Below, in pieces: positions 8,287 to 19,732 of a stretch of DNA of 64,000 nt; position 1 is the stretch's first letter, and every line of letters starts with the position of its first letter. Position numbers and translations under genes: made by a program. This stretch comes from Burkholderiales bacterium PBB2 (GTDB lineage: Bacteria > Pseudomonadota > Gammaproteobacteria > Burkholderiales > Burkholderiaceae_C): positions 1 through 64,000 of the forward strand of contig NKIM01000022.1 in the NCBI GenBank assembly GCA_002255955.1. Reading direction: 5' to 3'. The notes under the pieces are model-generated. The model saw only the letters and a program-made list of their open reading frames with translations. It ran no database searches and was not told where the DNA came from.

Positions 8287-8620
8287 GGCGGCAGTGTACG
8301 GCGCGCTGCCTGCTGACGCCCCCGCAAGCCGGGGCTTGCCCGGGGGGGCGGAGCCCCAGGTTTGTCAAATGGCGAATGCTAAACTGACGGGCTTTTGCGC
8401 CTGGATCACCGTGGATTTTGCGTAGGGCCGCGCTTGCAAGTGCGGCAGCACGCCCCATATGGACCGGGCGCATTCAGAAACAACACAAGAAGACCCGTCT
8501 CACACAGAAGGCCCAGTCTCGCGGCGCGAATTTCACGATGCACGCCGGCAGCGACAGCCGTCACCAGGAGCTTGCCTCAGGCGAGCTCCCGTTCCACGAC
8601 CGAACAAACCATCACGCTGC
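8287..8620 (+). other. 334-bp gap between dciA-like gene and secA
   Basis: This divergent intergenic region must hold both promoters. The visible structure is a GC-rich inverted repeat around 8320-8347 (CCCCCGCAAGCC facing GGGGCTTGCCCGGGGG). A frame in phase with secA stays open here from 8459, but the residues are of low complexity and do not resemble SecA. I see no SecM-like arrest peptide and no clear sigma-70 pair. Confidence 0.5.
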
Positions 8621-11365
<2,745 letters not shown>

Positions 11366-11413
11366 AGATGGGCCTCGCTTGGCGCTCGCAGCAGCGCCGA
11401 AGCAGCCCCACGA

Positions 11414-11445
11414 AAACGCCCCGCTGAGTCGGGGCGTTTTTTTTG
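11414..11445 (+). terminator. Rho-independent terminator of secA
   Basis: AAAACGCCCC pairs with GGGGCGTTTT around a short loop, followed by an eight-T run. It stands about 50 bp after the secA stop. Confidence 0.93.
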
Positions 11446-11685
11446 AAGGGCAGCGCGCCTGTCTGGGCGCAAAGACGAAGCTGCGCATCCTTCGCCCTAG
11501 AGGCCCCCGCCTAAAACCCCGGTTTTCCCGTGCTTTTCACACGAGCGTGAGGCGCTGCCACCCGGTCAGGGGGGCGACGTCACTGGGGGCTTCCCCTAGC
11601 ATCTCCCCCTAGATTGAAGTGGTTTTCGATTGGACTGGTTTCACCGGTTCAGACCACGAAACTTTCGAACCGGAGGGTGATAGAG
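11446..11685 (+). other. Upstream region of the first PEP-CTERM gene
   Basis: This 240-bp non-coding stretch holds a small palindrome AAAACCCCGGTTTT near 11514. It also has a direct repeat CCCCTAG (11593-11599 and 11606-11612, 13 bp apart), the first copy facing a CTGGGG to make an imperfect dyad. A response regulator of the NarL/LuxR type could bind such a site, but I cannot assign one. I find no -24/-12 sigma-54 promoter. Confidence 0.4.
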
Positions 11686-12249
11686 ATGCGTACAAAACAA
11701 GCCGTCGTCGCGATGTCCATGGCCGCCGCCCTGATGGGCCTGGCCTCGCAAGTCCATGCAGGCCCCGTCACACAGCTGACGCTGGGTGCTGATGGCGCAT
11801 TCTCCAACCCGAACATCGGCAGCAAGAGCGGCCAGAACTTCGCCAACGTCTTCAGCGGCTTGCTGCTGAGCGCCGACACCCTGGTCAGCGGCAATCTCTT
11901 CACCAAGGCCAATATGGCCGTGGACGTGGAAGACGTGTACCTACTCAAGCTGGACGGCAATGGCAAGGCCGACCCGGCCAGCCGCCTGTCCTTCACCCAG
12001 ACCGTGGGCCGTGACTGGTCCAAGCCCGGCTACGGCGCCGAAGAGTGGACCCTGGCTCCTGTGAGCCTGAGCGCCGGCCAGTGGGAGCTGCATGTCAACG
12101 GCTACCTGGAAGGTGCCAAGCATGGCGCGGCTTTCAATGGCCAGCTCAAGACCGGCAGCAACAACGTGCCCGAGCCACAAAGCCTGGCCCTGAGCCTGGT
12201 GGCCCTGGCCGCCATGGCCGGCCTGAGCCGCCGCCGCCAAAAGGCCTGA
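11686..12249 (+). CDS. PEP-CTERM sorting-domain protein, exported
   Basis: The 187-residue product has a signal peptide (MRTKQAVVAMSMAAALMGLA, cleavage near VHAGP). A FxxAFSN-type secreted domain with predicted beta strands follows (VEDVYLLKLDGNGKADPASR; LSAGQWELHVNGYLEGAKHG). The C-terminus is a PEP-CTERM signal: VPEPQSL, a hydrophobic stretch, and a basic end (RRRQKA). PEP-CTERM proteins are cut and anchored or released by an exosortase, usually in exopolysaccharide-producing bacteria. The ATG at 11686 is selected by a strong GGAGGG site; a start at 11614 would hide the signal peptide. The substrate or function of the mature domain is unknown. Confidence 0.88.
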   Translation: MRTKQAVVAMSMAAALMGLASQVHAGPVTQLTLGADGAFSNPNIGSKSGQNFANVFSGLLLSADTLVSGNLFTKANMAVDVEDVYLLKLDGNGKADPASRLSFTQTVGRDWSKPGYGAEEWTLAPVSLSAGQWELHVNGYLEGAKHGAAFNGQLKTGSNNVPEPQSLALSLVALAAMAGLSRRRQKA

Positions 12250-12296
12250 GCCCGCCGCCGTTCACCGATCTGCCGAATGCACTGAATCGAAAGTCA

Positions 12297-12998
12297 ATGA
12301 CCATGTCGACCCTCTTCAAGAAGACCCTGAGCGCTGCCACCCTGGCCCTGATCGCCGGCACCGCATCGGCCGCCAGCGTGGATCTGCTCTTCGTCAACAA
12401 CTCCGGCGAGCTGGAGCTGGACACCTCCTACACCGACACCGCCGGCCGCCAGCTGGAATCCTTCGGTTATGCCACCGGCACCCTGCAGTTCGAGAACCGC
12501 GCCGGCGCCAGTTTTTACGCCTTCTGTGTCGAACTGGCCCAGGACTACGCGAGCAGCCGCCGCGGCTACCAGACCTATTCGGAAGGCAGCTTCAGCGTCG
12601 GTGAGAACAAGCTGCTGCAAGGCCTGTTCGCCACCAGTTTCAGCAACTCGCTGAACGCCAGCCAGCAAGCCGCCTTCCAGACCGCAGTCTGGGAAATCAC
12701 CCACGAATCCGCCGGCAACCCGCTCAATGTGGCCGCCGGCCAGGGGGCTTTCTTTGTGCAAGGCCTGGGCGGCGCCACGGTGGCCGAGCAGAACGCCTTC
12801 GTCGCCAGCGTCAACGGCTATCTGCAAGCCGCCGCCAGCTACAACGGCCCCGACCTCTACACCATCACCAAGCTCAGCAACGCCGACTACCAGGACCTGC
12901 TGACCGTCAGCGCCGTGCCCGAGCCGGGCAGCCTGGCCATGATCATGGCCGGCCTGGGCGTGATCGGTTTCAGCGCACGCCGTCGTCGCCAAGCTTGA
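12297..12998 (+). CDS. PEP-CTERM protein with thioester/TQXA-like exported domain
   Basis: The 233-residue product has a signal peptide (LFKKTLSAATLALIAGTASA), a central domain containing FYAFCVELAQDY and FQTAVWEITHES, and a C-terminal PEP-CTERM signal (VPEPGSLAMIMAGLGVIGF then ARRRRQA). The pattern of a Cys in a CVEL-type motif plus an AVWEI motif is typical of many PEP-CTERM proteins and recalls thioester adhesion domains, though no Gln bond partner can be confirmed here. ATG codons at 12297 and 12303 are both possible. It follows the preceding PEP-CTERM gene by 47 bp and probably shares its transcript, ended by the hairpin at 13055. Confidence 0.85.
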   Translation: MTMSTLFKKTLSAATLALIAGTASAASVDLLFVNNSGELELDTSYTDTAGRQLESFGYATGTLQFENRAGASFYAFCVELAQDYASSRRGYQTYSEGSFSVGENKLLQGLFATSFSNSLNASQQAAFQTAVWEITHESAGNPLNVAAGQGAFFVQGLGGATVAEQNAFVASVNGYLQAAASYNGPDLYTITKLSNADYQDLLTVSAVPEPGSLAMIMAGLGVIGFSARRRRQA

Positions 12999-13054
12999 GT
13001 GATTGGAATGACTGAGCGCGGCGTAGTGCAGCGCTGATCAGTCCCAGCAAAAAC

Positions 13055-13086
13055 AAAAAGGCCGGTCGAGCAGACCGGCCTTTTTT
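13055..13086 (+). terminator. Rho-independent terminator after the PEP-CTERM pair
   Basis: AAAAAGGCCGGTC (13055-13067) pairs with GACCGGCCTTTTT around GAGCA, with a T6 tract. It stands 56 bp after the stop at 12998. Confidence 0.93.
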
Positions 13087-13363
13087 CGTTCTGGTTCTCC
13101 AGCTGCTGACCGGCGCGCGCTACCGGGGCGACGCGTTCCGGATTCAGAAGCCCGCTCGTACAGGCGGCCCGTCCCGCAAGCCTGAGCTTGTTGGAGCCGC
13201 CGCTCTTGCCTGCACGTTGCGGCGTTTGCCTCCGCTGCCTGCGCCAAGCCCAAACTCGTCGGAAGCCTTTGGCGGCCCTCACAGCTGCCCCTCGTTTCGT
13301 GCTGCATGCTGCTGCGTCGTCGGGTTCAGCGGAATTCTTCGAGTGCCCGTTTTCGAGCGCCCA
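13087..13363. other. Gap between convergent transcripts
   Basis: About 280 bp lie between two opposed terminators. Short open frames exist but have no ribosome-binding site or family resemblance. I see no further structure. Confidence 0.4.
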
Positions 13364-13392
13364 TGAAAAAGAGCTCCCGAAGGAGCTCTTGT
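13364..13392 (-). terminator. Rho-independent terminator of the anchor-A gene
   Basis: Read on the minus strand, AAGAGCTCC pairs with GGAGCTCTT across a TTCG tetraloop and runs into a T-tract (TTTTTC). It is 24 bp beyond the stop at 13417. Confidence 0.9.
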
Positions 13393-13416
13393 GCTGGGCC
13401 GTAGCTGCCAGCCGCT

Positions 13417-14502
13417 TCAGCGCACGCGGCGGCGGCGGGCGACGAAACCAATCACGCCCAGGCCGGCCAGCAGCATGGCGTAGCTGCCCGGCTCCGGCAC
13501 AGCCGAGACCAGGGGCGAGTAGCCGACTTCCAGATTGCTCTTCAGGCCCAGGGCCACGAGCTGGCCTTCGAGGTGGCCGCCGCCGGTGCGTTGCTCGCCC
13601 CCGTAGACCAGGGCGTAGGGCGCCAGGATGCTGCCGCCGACGAAACTGCCCACGGTCACATCGGTGGTCTTGCTGAAGTTGAATAGCACATTGCTGTTCA
13701 GCGCGTCCAGCTGGGTGGCCGGCTTGCCCCAGGGGTCCAGGCCGCCGATGGCCACGTTCTGGGTCAGCTGACCGCCGGCAAACAGCACCGCATCGCTGCC
13801 GGTGTAGTTGATCACCACGGTGGCGCCGGCCTTGATGCCGCTCAGGCTCAGATTGCGGAAGGTGGCGGTGTTGACGTTGAAGACTTCAAAGTCCGCGCCC
13901 GTGCCGACGAAGCTGATGCCGCTGATCTCGGTCTTGCCGTTGGCGGTGTAGCTGCTGATTTGCGTCTTGCCGGTGGCGCTGAGGCTGCCCAGCTGGGCGG
14001 TGGTGTTGCGCAGGGTGGTGGCCGCGGCATTGAAATCGATCAGACCGCTTTGCTTGCGCAGGTCCAGCGCGGCGGACGAACCGGTCTTGCTGCCGCCGAA
14101 GACGCCGTAGCTGTTGCCGTACTGACTCAGGCTCTGGTCCCAGTAAGGCAGGTGAGAACCCTTGGTGGAATCGACGCCAGCCGGCGCATTGCTGTAGATG
14201 CGGCCGCCGTTCAGCTTGACATCGCCGCCGACCACCAGGGCCGGGCCCGTCACCGTGGACGGGGTGCGGTAGTTGATGGACAGGCCGTTGGCCGTCAGAT
14301 TGCCACCAACGGCCATGCGGCCCTCGATGTCATTAGCCTGATCGACATTGCCGAGGATGAAGGCGCTGAAGCCCTTGGCGGCACCGAAGTCGATGGTGGG
14401 CACGGCGTGCGCGGCGCCGGCACCCAGCAGCGCCAGGGCTGCAGAAACCAGTTGGAGGCCAGTCTTGAGCTGGGTCGTCTTCTTCATGGTCAGTTGCTTC
14501 AC
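13417..14502 (-). CDS. Choice-of-anchor A family PEP-CTERM protein
   Basis: The 361-residue exported protein has a signal peptide (GLQLVSAALALLGAGAAHA) and then a choice-of-anchor A domain (GFSAFILGNVDQANDIEGRMAVGGNL). A long beta-rich region follows, and the C-terminus is a PEP-CTERM signal (VPEPGSYAMLLAGLGVIGF then ARRRRVR). The anchor-A domain occurs on surface proteins carrying different sorting signals, including LPXTG and PEP-CTERM. The ATG at 14502 has an AAGGGA site; the second ATG at 14487 has none. Its sorting signal is nearly identical to that of the protein at 12297, so one exosortase probably serves both. Confidence 0.9.
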   Translation of the reverse strand: MKQLTMKKTTQLKTGLQLVSAALALLGAGAAHAVPTIDFGAAKGFSAFILGNVDQANDIEGRMAVGGNLTANGLSINYRTPSTVTGPALVVGGDVKLNGGRIYSNAPAGVDSTKGSHLPYWDQSLSQYGNSYGVFGGSKTGSSAALDLRKQSGLIDFNAAATTLRNTTAQLGSLSATGKTQISSYTANGKTEISGISFVGTGADFEVFNVNTATFRNLSLSGIKAGATVVINYTGSDAVLFAGGQLTQNVAIGGLDPWGKPATQLDALNSNVLFNFSKTTDVTVGSFVGGSILAPYALVYGGEQRTGGGHLEGQLVALGLKSNLEVGYSPLVSAVPEPGSYAMLLAGLGVIGFVARRRRVR

Positions 14503-14673
14503 TCGATTCCCTTGTTTCGGTTGCGCTCTCTCGAAAAGCCTGTGTTTTCGAGCTGAATAAATTCTAGGAAGCGTTCCCGTCTGCGGGTATCCCCGGACTC
14601 AAGTGGTATTTCATTGGTTTGTGCGCTTTGCACGGAAGCGGGGCACTTGAGGCCCCGGGCTGACCGTCACAAC

Positions 14674-16026
14674 TCATGTCGCGTCGTCGGCCGCAGCTGC
14701 GGAACTGCCGGCCTCCAGCGCACCCAGCGCCCGGCGCAGGCTGCTGGCGCTGGGAGATTCGACGTAGACGCAGCGCTTGCCGTGGCGTTTGCAGTGGTCC
14801 TTGACCCGCCAGTAGGCGTCGTGGCTGATGCAGCCGGTCTGGCAGATCACCAGGTCGGCGGCGGCCAGGCTGGCGTCGAGCTTGGCGACGGCGTCTTCTT
14901 CGCCGCCGTCGTGGTGCAGAAAGCGGCCGCCCGTGCCCTCGATCAGCTGGCGGTAGATGGGCACCACGCTGGGCCGGCCGCCGACGCAGAGCACAGCGCG
15001 TTCGCCCAGGTCAGGCGAAGACGCGGGCTCGGGTGCAGCGTTCGCCACCGGCTCGGCCGGCGCGAGCGTCTGCAGGCGCTGCAGCTCGGCCTGGCTTTCA
15101 CGCTGGCGCTGCTCGGCCAGGGCGGCGTCCTGGCGGGCGCGCAGCAAGGCGCGCTCCAGATCCTGGATGCGGCTGAGTTGATGGCGTATCTGCTCGGCCT
15201 GCTCCTGGCGGTGGCGCAGGCCCGGCGCGGCGGCTTCGAGCGCCTGCATGTCGTCGCGCAGGCTGGCGAGCAAGGTGTCACGGCCCAGCAGCTGGGCGCG
15301 CAGCTGCACCAGCTCGGCGGCCTGGCGCTCCTGCGCCGCGGCGCGCTCCTGCAGCACCCGCTGGCTGCGCTGCTGCACGCGCGCCAGCTCGGCGGCCAGC
15401 ACCGCGTTCTCGTCGGCCAGGGCTTCCAGCCGGCCCAGATCGGCGCGGTTGGCGGCGCCCACCTGGTGTTGCAGCATGTGGATGTCGCGCAGCACCTGCT
15501 CTTGCAGGCTGTGCTCGCAGCGCGCGTGGGTCAGGGTGGCCCAGAAGCAGGCGGCGACGTCGAGCGGCGGCTCGCCCTCGCGCAGGGGCTGGCCCTGGGC
15601 GGCTGCGGCCCACCAGGCGGCCAGGGCCAGGGTGGTCTTGCAGGCAGCGGCCAGGCGCAGGGTGCGGATGAAGCGCTGGTCCAGCTCGCGCTGCAGCAGC
15701 TCGGCCACATCGCTGCGCTGGCCGCAGGCGTCGATGGCCAGGCAGTGCAGCTCGTAATCGTTGGCGCGCGGGTTGATGCCGGGCAATCGCCCCAGGCGGC
15801 GCCGCAGCAAGGGCATGGGCAGGCAGACGCCGATCACCGGGCACAAGGCCTGGCTGGGCAGCTCCCAGAGCCGGCGTCGGCGCGAACCCAGGCGGTGCTC
15901 CTCCGCCGCGGGCTCGTTCGGCAGAGCCGGCTTGCGGGCCAGTCCGCCGAGCAGTGCGGGGGCGCCCGAGCCGGTTTGGGCTTCGCCCTCGATCAGGGCG
16001 GTGAAGACATTGGGGCTGTCACACAT
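14674..16026 (-). CDS. DUF2325 protein with coiled coil, last gene of the heme operon
   Basis: The 450-residue product has a helical N-terminal half, a long coiled coil (about residues 190-330, rich in Ala, Glu, Gln, Arg and Leu heptads), and a C-terminal DUF2325 domain (AVLCVGGRPSVVPIYRQLIE; HHDGGEEDAVAKLDASLAAA; DLVICQTGCISHDAYWRVKD). DUF2325 is a Rossmann-like domain with conserved Cys and His residues and no firmly assigned function. The ATG at 16026 has a strong AAGGAG site; longer starts lack one. It follows tonB by 114 bp on the same strand, at the end of the heme-uptake gene string, which suggests a role linked to iron or heme but does not prove it. Confidence 0.8.
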   Translation of the reverse strand: MCDSPNVFTALIEGEAQTGSGAPALLGGLARKPALPNEPAAEEHRLGSRRRRLWELPSQALCPVIGVCLPMPLLRRRLGRLPGINPRANDYELHCLAIDACGQRSDVAELLQRELDQRFIRTLRLAAACKTTLALAAWWAAAAQGQPLREGEPPLDVAACFWATLTHARCEHSLQEQVLRDIHMLQHQVGAANRADLGRLEALADENAVLAAELARVQQRSQRVLQERAAAQERQAAELVQLRAQLLGRDTLLASLRDDMQALEAAAPGLRHRQEQAEQIRHQLSRIQDLERALLRARQDAALAEQRQRESQAELQRLQTLAPAEPVANAAPEPASSPDLGERAVLCVGGRPSVVPIYRQLIEGTGGRFLHHDGGEEDAVAKLDASLAAADLVICQTGCISHDAYWRVKDHCKRHGKRCVYVESPSASSLRRALGALEAGSSAAAADDAT

Positions 16027-16140
16027 GCGGGTCTCCTTGTGGGCGAGGGACAAGTCGAGGGGGGATGGGAAAACGGGGTGAGAGAACTCAGCGGGGAAAA
16101 GCGACATAGGTCTGGGCTGCTGCGGCGCTCAGTGCGGTGC

Positions 16141-16932
16141 TCAGTGCGGCGATTCGGGGCTTGTCGGCCTTGTCGGGTTGCCGCTGTTGCTAGTGCTGCT
16201 GCCATGCTGCAAGGCAAAACGCACCGGCACCTCCACCCAGCTGCTCAGCGCCTGCAGCTGCTCCTGCGTGCGCACCTGGGCCGGCACATAGCGGCAGGCC
16301 AGGGCCAGGGCCTGTGCGGCCTGATCCAGCAGGCGCCAGCCGCTGCCGCGTTGCACGCGCACCTCGGCCGCCCGGCCGTCTTCGGCCACCTGCACCCGCA
16401 GCAGCACCTGGCCCTCGATGCCGCGTTCGCGCAGGGCCGCCGGGTAGAGCCGGGCCGCCTGGCGCGCGGCGCAATCGCCATGCTCGGCCGGCAGCTGCGC
16501 CGGGCTGCCAGCGTCGACCGGATGTGCGGGCATGGGCCGGGCGCTGACCGGGCTGGCTGCCGTTTGCTGGGCCACCGCGGCCAGCAGAGGCAGGTCTGCA
16601 CTGGCCTTGCTGGCTTCGGCTTCGAGCGTCACAGGGGCATTGACGAGAGAGGGGGCCTGTGGCATCGCCTGCAACACGGGCAAGCCCGGGGCGGCAGGCA
16701 GGGGTGGCCTCGGCGCCCGCTCAGGCCGGGGCGCCGGAGCCGAGTCCTGCGTCTGCGGAATCCTCTGCGGCAGCAGCGACACGGCAACCGTCATCGGCCG
16801 CGCTGAAGGCGGGCTGGCCGGCCGCCCGTGCAAGGCCCAGGCCAGGCCCAACACACCGCTCAGATGGGCCGTCAGCACCAGGCCCAGCACAGCCGGGCGG
16901 CGCGGTGTGGCGAGGGCGGGCGGCTTGTTCAT
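16141..16932 (-). CDS. tonB: Energy transducer TonB
   Basis: TonB spans the periplasm and passes proton-motive force from ExbBD to outer-membrane receptors. The 263-residue product has one N-terminal membrane anchor (AVLGLVLTAHLSGVLGLAW), a Pro/Ala-rich spacer, and a C-terminal TonB domain (YPAALRERGIEGQVLLRVQV, VQRGSGWRLLDQAAQALALA). A short Ser/Asn/Pro tail follows. It sits 33 bp downstream of hmuV and most probably serves HmuR. No exbB or exbD lies in the window, so the partner motor must be encoded elsewhere. Confidence 0.9.
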   Translation of the reverse strand: MNKPPALATPRRPAVLGLVLTAHLSGVLGLAWALHGRPASPPSARPMTVAVSLLPQRIPQTQDSAPAPRPERAPRPPLPAAPGLPVLQAMPQAPSLVNAPVTLEAEASKASADLPLLAAVAQQTAASPVSARPMPAHPVDAGSPAQLPAEHGDCAARQAARLYPAALRERGIEGQVLLRVQVAEDGRAAEVRVQRGSGWRLLDQAAQALALACRYVPAQVRTQEQLQALSSWVEVPVRFALQHGSSTSNSGNPTRPTSPESPH

Positions 16933-16965
16933 CGACGTAGGCTCCTGGCGCTGGCCGTTGAAGCT

Positions 16966-17781
16966 TCAGGCCGCGCGCCGCGGCGCGGCCGCTGGCGCCA
17001 GGCTGGCCACCAGGGCCGACCCCTCGCCATCGCGCAGCAGGCGCAGGCGCACGCCGTAGAGCTGCTCCAGCAAGGGCAGAGCGGCGGGCACGGCGCCGCA
17101 GTCGGCCAGCAGTCGGCCGGCTTGCAGCAGCCAGAGGCGCTCGAAGTTCTGCATCGCCAGGTTCAGGTCGTGCAGCACCGCCACCAAGGCATGGCCGCGT
17201 GCGGCGGCAAAGCGGCGCCAGCGCTCCATCAGCTCCAGGGCCAGGCCCGGGTCCAGGGCGGCCAGGGGCTCGTCCACCAGCAGCAGGCCGGCCTCGCAAT
17301 CCCAGGCCTGGGCGAACACGCGCGCCATCTGCACGCGCGCCTGCTCACCGCCCGAGAGGCTGTCGAAGCGTCGGCCGGCCAGGTGCCCGGCCTGGGCCTG
17401 CTGCAGGGCGGCGGCGACGATCTGCGCCTGCTGCGGGTCGCCATCTCGCGTGGCCTGCGCCACCCGGCCCAGCGACACCACCAGCTCCACCGGCAGGCCA
17501 AAAGCCACAGCGTGTTGCTGCGGCAGCACCGCGCGCCGCAGGGCCAGCTCCGCAGCCGGCCAGTCCTGCAGCGGCCGGCCGTTCAGGCGCAGCTGGCCGC
17601 GCTGCGGGCGCAGCTCGCCGGCCATCAGTCGGAGCAGGCTGGATTTGCCAGCGCCGCTGGGGCCGAGGATGGCGACGCGCTCGCCCGCCTGCAGAGTCAG
17701 GCTGAAGGGGCCCAGCTCGGGCGCACCGGGCCCCGAGCCCAGGCGCAGGCCCAGCTGGTCCATTTGCAGCAGGCGGCTCAT
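16966..17781 (-). CDS. hmuV: Heme ABC transporter ATP-binding protein HmuV
   Basis: This cytoplasmic ATPase drives heme import through HmuU. The 271-residue product has Walker A (GPSGAGKSSLL), a Q-loop (LPQQHAVAFG), the signature LSGGEQARVQMARVFAQ, Walker B (LLLVDEPLAALD) and the switch His (VAVLHDLNLAMQ). Its start overlaps the hmuU stop by 4 bp (ATGA), so translation is coupled. The FecE/HmuV type of the fold and the neighbours fix the substrate as heme rather than siderophore or vitamin B12. Confidence 0.95.
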   Translation of the reverse strand: MSRLLQMDQLGLRLGSGPGAPELGPFSLTLQAGERVAILGPSGAGKSSLLRLMAGELRPQRGQLRLNGRPLQDWPAAELALRRAVLPQQHAVAFGLPVELVVSLGRVAQATRDGDPQQAQIVAAALQQAQAGHLAGRRFDSLSGGEQARVQMARVFAQAWDCEAGLLLVDEPLAALDPGLALELMERWRRFAAARGHALVAVLHDLNLAMQNFERLWLLQAGRLLADCGAVPAALPLLEQLYGVRLRLLRDGEGSALVASLAPAAAPRRAA

Positions 17782-18833
17782 GCGACACCGCCTTGGCGCA
17801 GGGACTGGCGCAGCAGCCAGAGGAAGCAGGGCGCACCGAGCAGTGCGCTGAAGATGCCGACCGGGATCTCGGCCGGCACGGCCAGGGTGCGAGCCAGGGT
17901 GTCGGCCAGCAGCAGCAAGAGGGCGCCGCTCAGCATGGCGCAGGGCATCAAGCGGCGCAGATCGGGCCCGACCAACTGCCGCGCCAGATGCGGCGCCATC
18001 AAGCCGATGAAGCCGATGCTGCCGCAGGCCGACACGGCCAGGGCCGAGAGCAGGGCAATGCCCAGCACGCTGCGCCGCCGCAGGCCCTGCACATCGACGC
18101 CGACATGGGCCGCCTGCTCGCGCCCCAGGGCCAGGGCATTCAAGGGCTGGGCCCAGCGCCGGGCCTGCAGCGCCACGGCCAGCAGTGCCAAGCCCATCAT
18201 CAGCAGCAGCCAGCCATTGGCGCCGGCCAGCGAGCCCAGGCTCCAGAAGCTCAGCGCGCGCAGCTGTTCATCGGTGGCCAGATGGCTGCACAAGCCCACC
18301 AGTGCGAAGGCCAGGGCCTGCACCGCCAGGCCGCAAAGCAGCAGGGCCGACACCGAGCCCGGCGCCAGCCAGCGCGCCAGGCGCTCAAGCGCCCAACACA
18401 CGCCCAGCGCGCCGGCAAAGCCCGCCACCGGCAGCAGCCAGATCCGCCAGGCCGGGGGCAGCTGGAACTGCAGGCCGGCGAACAGGGTCAGGCACAGGGC
18501 CACGGCGGCGGCCGCGCCGGCGCTGATGCCCAGCAGGCCGGGGTCGGCCATGGGGTTGCGAAACAAAGCCTGGCTCAGGCAGCCGGCCAGGCCCAGGGCC
18601 GCGCCGACCGCGAGGCTCAAACCCACACGCGGCAGGCGCAGATGCCAGAGCACATGGGCGCCGCCGCTCAGCGGCGCCTCGCCACCCGGCCAGAGCAGCC
18701 AGTCGCCCGGCGCGATCGACACGGCGCCCAGATGCAGGGCCAGGGCGCTGCCCAGCAGCAGGGCCAGGCCCAGCAGCCCGGTGGCCGAGAGCTGTGGCCG
18801 CAACGGGGTGGACGCGCTCAAAGTGGGATTCAT
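17778..18833 (-). CDS. hmuU: Heme ABC transporter permease HmuU (FecCD family)
   Basis: The 351-residue inner-membrane protein has the pattern of a FecCD/BtuC permease with about ten helices. Conserved parts include the coupling loop GFIGLMAPHLARQLVGPDLR and the helix GLLGISAGAAAAVAL. HmuU forms a dimer bound to two HmuV subunits and receives heme from HmuT. The gene overlaps both hmuT and hmuV by 4 bp, so all three are read as one coupled unit. The identification rests on family features together with the surrounding heme genes. Confidence 0.95.
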   Translation of the reverse strand: MNPTLSASTPLRPQLSATGLLGLALLLGSALALHLGAVSIAPGDWLLWPGGEAPLSGGAHVLWHLRLPRVGLSLAVGAALGLAGCLSQALFRNPMADPGLLGISAGAAAAVALCLTLFAGLQFQLPPAWRIWLLPVAGFAGALGVCWALERLARWLAPGSVSALLLCGLAVQALAFALVGLCSHLATDEQLRALSFWSLGSLAGANGWLLLMMGLALLAVALQARRWAQPLNALALGREQAAHVGVDVQGLRRRSVLGIALLSALAVSACGSIGFIGLMAPHLARQLVGPDLRRLMPCAMLSGALLLLLADTLARTLAVPAEIPVGIFSALLGAPCFLWLLRQSLRQGGVA

Positions 18834-19732
18834 GCGCCGGCCCCAGCGCGGCCGGGCTCGGGATACAGGCCTTGCGCCAGCCGGCTCAGCGCCTGGGGCA
18901 GGCGCGGGCCAAAACCCAGCAGTTCCAGGGCATCCAGCGCAAGCACGCGGCGCCGCTGGCCGGCCGGGGTCTGGGCCAGGCCGGGCAGCTTGAGCAAGGC
19001 CTCCAGGCCGCCGGCCGCGGCCAGGCCTTGCTCGGTCAGGAGGATGTGCTCAGGGGCGGCGGCGATCACCGCTTCCGGCGTCAAGGGCTTGTAGCCGCTC
19101 ACGCCCTGCACGGCATTGCGTGCGCCGGCATAACTGAGCATGGCATCGGCCGCTGTGTCCTGGCCGGCGATGCGCACCTGGCCCATGCCGTGCGAGAGGA
19201 TGAAGAGCACGCGCGGCGTGAGCAGGCTGCCGCGCGGGCCGGTGCTGCGCTGGGCCACCTGGCGCAGGCTGGCCTGCCAGTCACGTTCCAGGCGCTCGCA
19301 CAGGGCGGCGGCTTCGGCGCGGCGGTTCAGCAGCTCGCCCAAGCGGCGGGTACGCGCGATCAGGCCTTCGAAGCGGTGCTCGGCGCGCAGCACCTGCAGC
19401 GGCACGCCGGCCGCTTCCAGCTGGCGCAGCACGGCCGGCGGGCCTGCGTCTTCGGTGGCGATGATGAGCTGGGCCTGCAGGGCCAGCAGGCCCTCGGTGG
19501 CCAGCGTGCGGGCGTAGCCCACATTGGGCAAACGCTGGGCTTGCGGCGGGTAGAGCGAGGTGCTGTCCACGCCGACCAGGCTGGCCTCCGCGCCCAGGGC
19601 ATAGACCAGCTCGGTCAGCGCGCCGCCGATGCTGATCAGGCGCTGCGGGCTGGGCGCAGCGCACAGAGGCGTCGTCCCGGCGGCCATCAGCAGGCCCAGG
19701 CCTGCCCCGGCGCTGAACTGGCGGCGCTTCAC
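18830..19732 (-). CDS. hmuT: Periplasmic heme-binding protein HmuT
   Basis: The 300-residue product has a signal peptide (MKRRQFSAGAGLGLLMAAG, cleavage near PLCAAP) and the two-lobed periplasmic binding fold of the TroA/FecB class (RLISIGGALTELVYALGAEA; LVGVDSTSLYPPQAQRLPNV). HmuT captures heme released by the receptor and hands it to HmuU. The KRRQF start resembles a Tat motif, but only weakly. It overlaps hmuS upstream and hmuU downstream by 4 bp each. Confidence 0.93.
   Translation of the reverse strand: MKRRQFSAGAGLGLLMAAGTTPLCAAPSPQRLISIGGALTELVYALGAEASLVGVDSTSLYPPQAQRLPNVGYARTLATEGLLALQAQLIIATEDAGPPAVLRQLEAAGVPLQVLRAEHRFEGLIARTRRLGELLNRRAEAAALCERLERDWQASLRQVAQRSTGPRGSLLTPRVLFILSHGMGQVRIAGQDTAADAMLSYAGARNAVQGVSGYKPLTPEAVIAAAPEHILLTEQGLAAAGGLEALLKLPGLAQTPAGQRRRVLALDALELLGFGPRLPQALSRLAQGLYPEPGRAGAGA

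Noticed and set aside
8459-8620. N-terminal extension of SecA or a SecM-like arrest peptide
   Set aside because: The extra 54 codons are unlike SecA, and there is no arrest motif or signal peptide.
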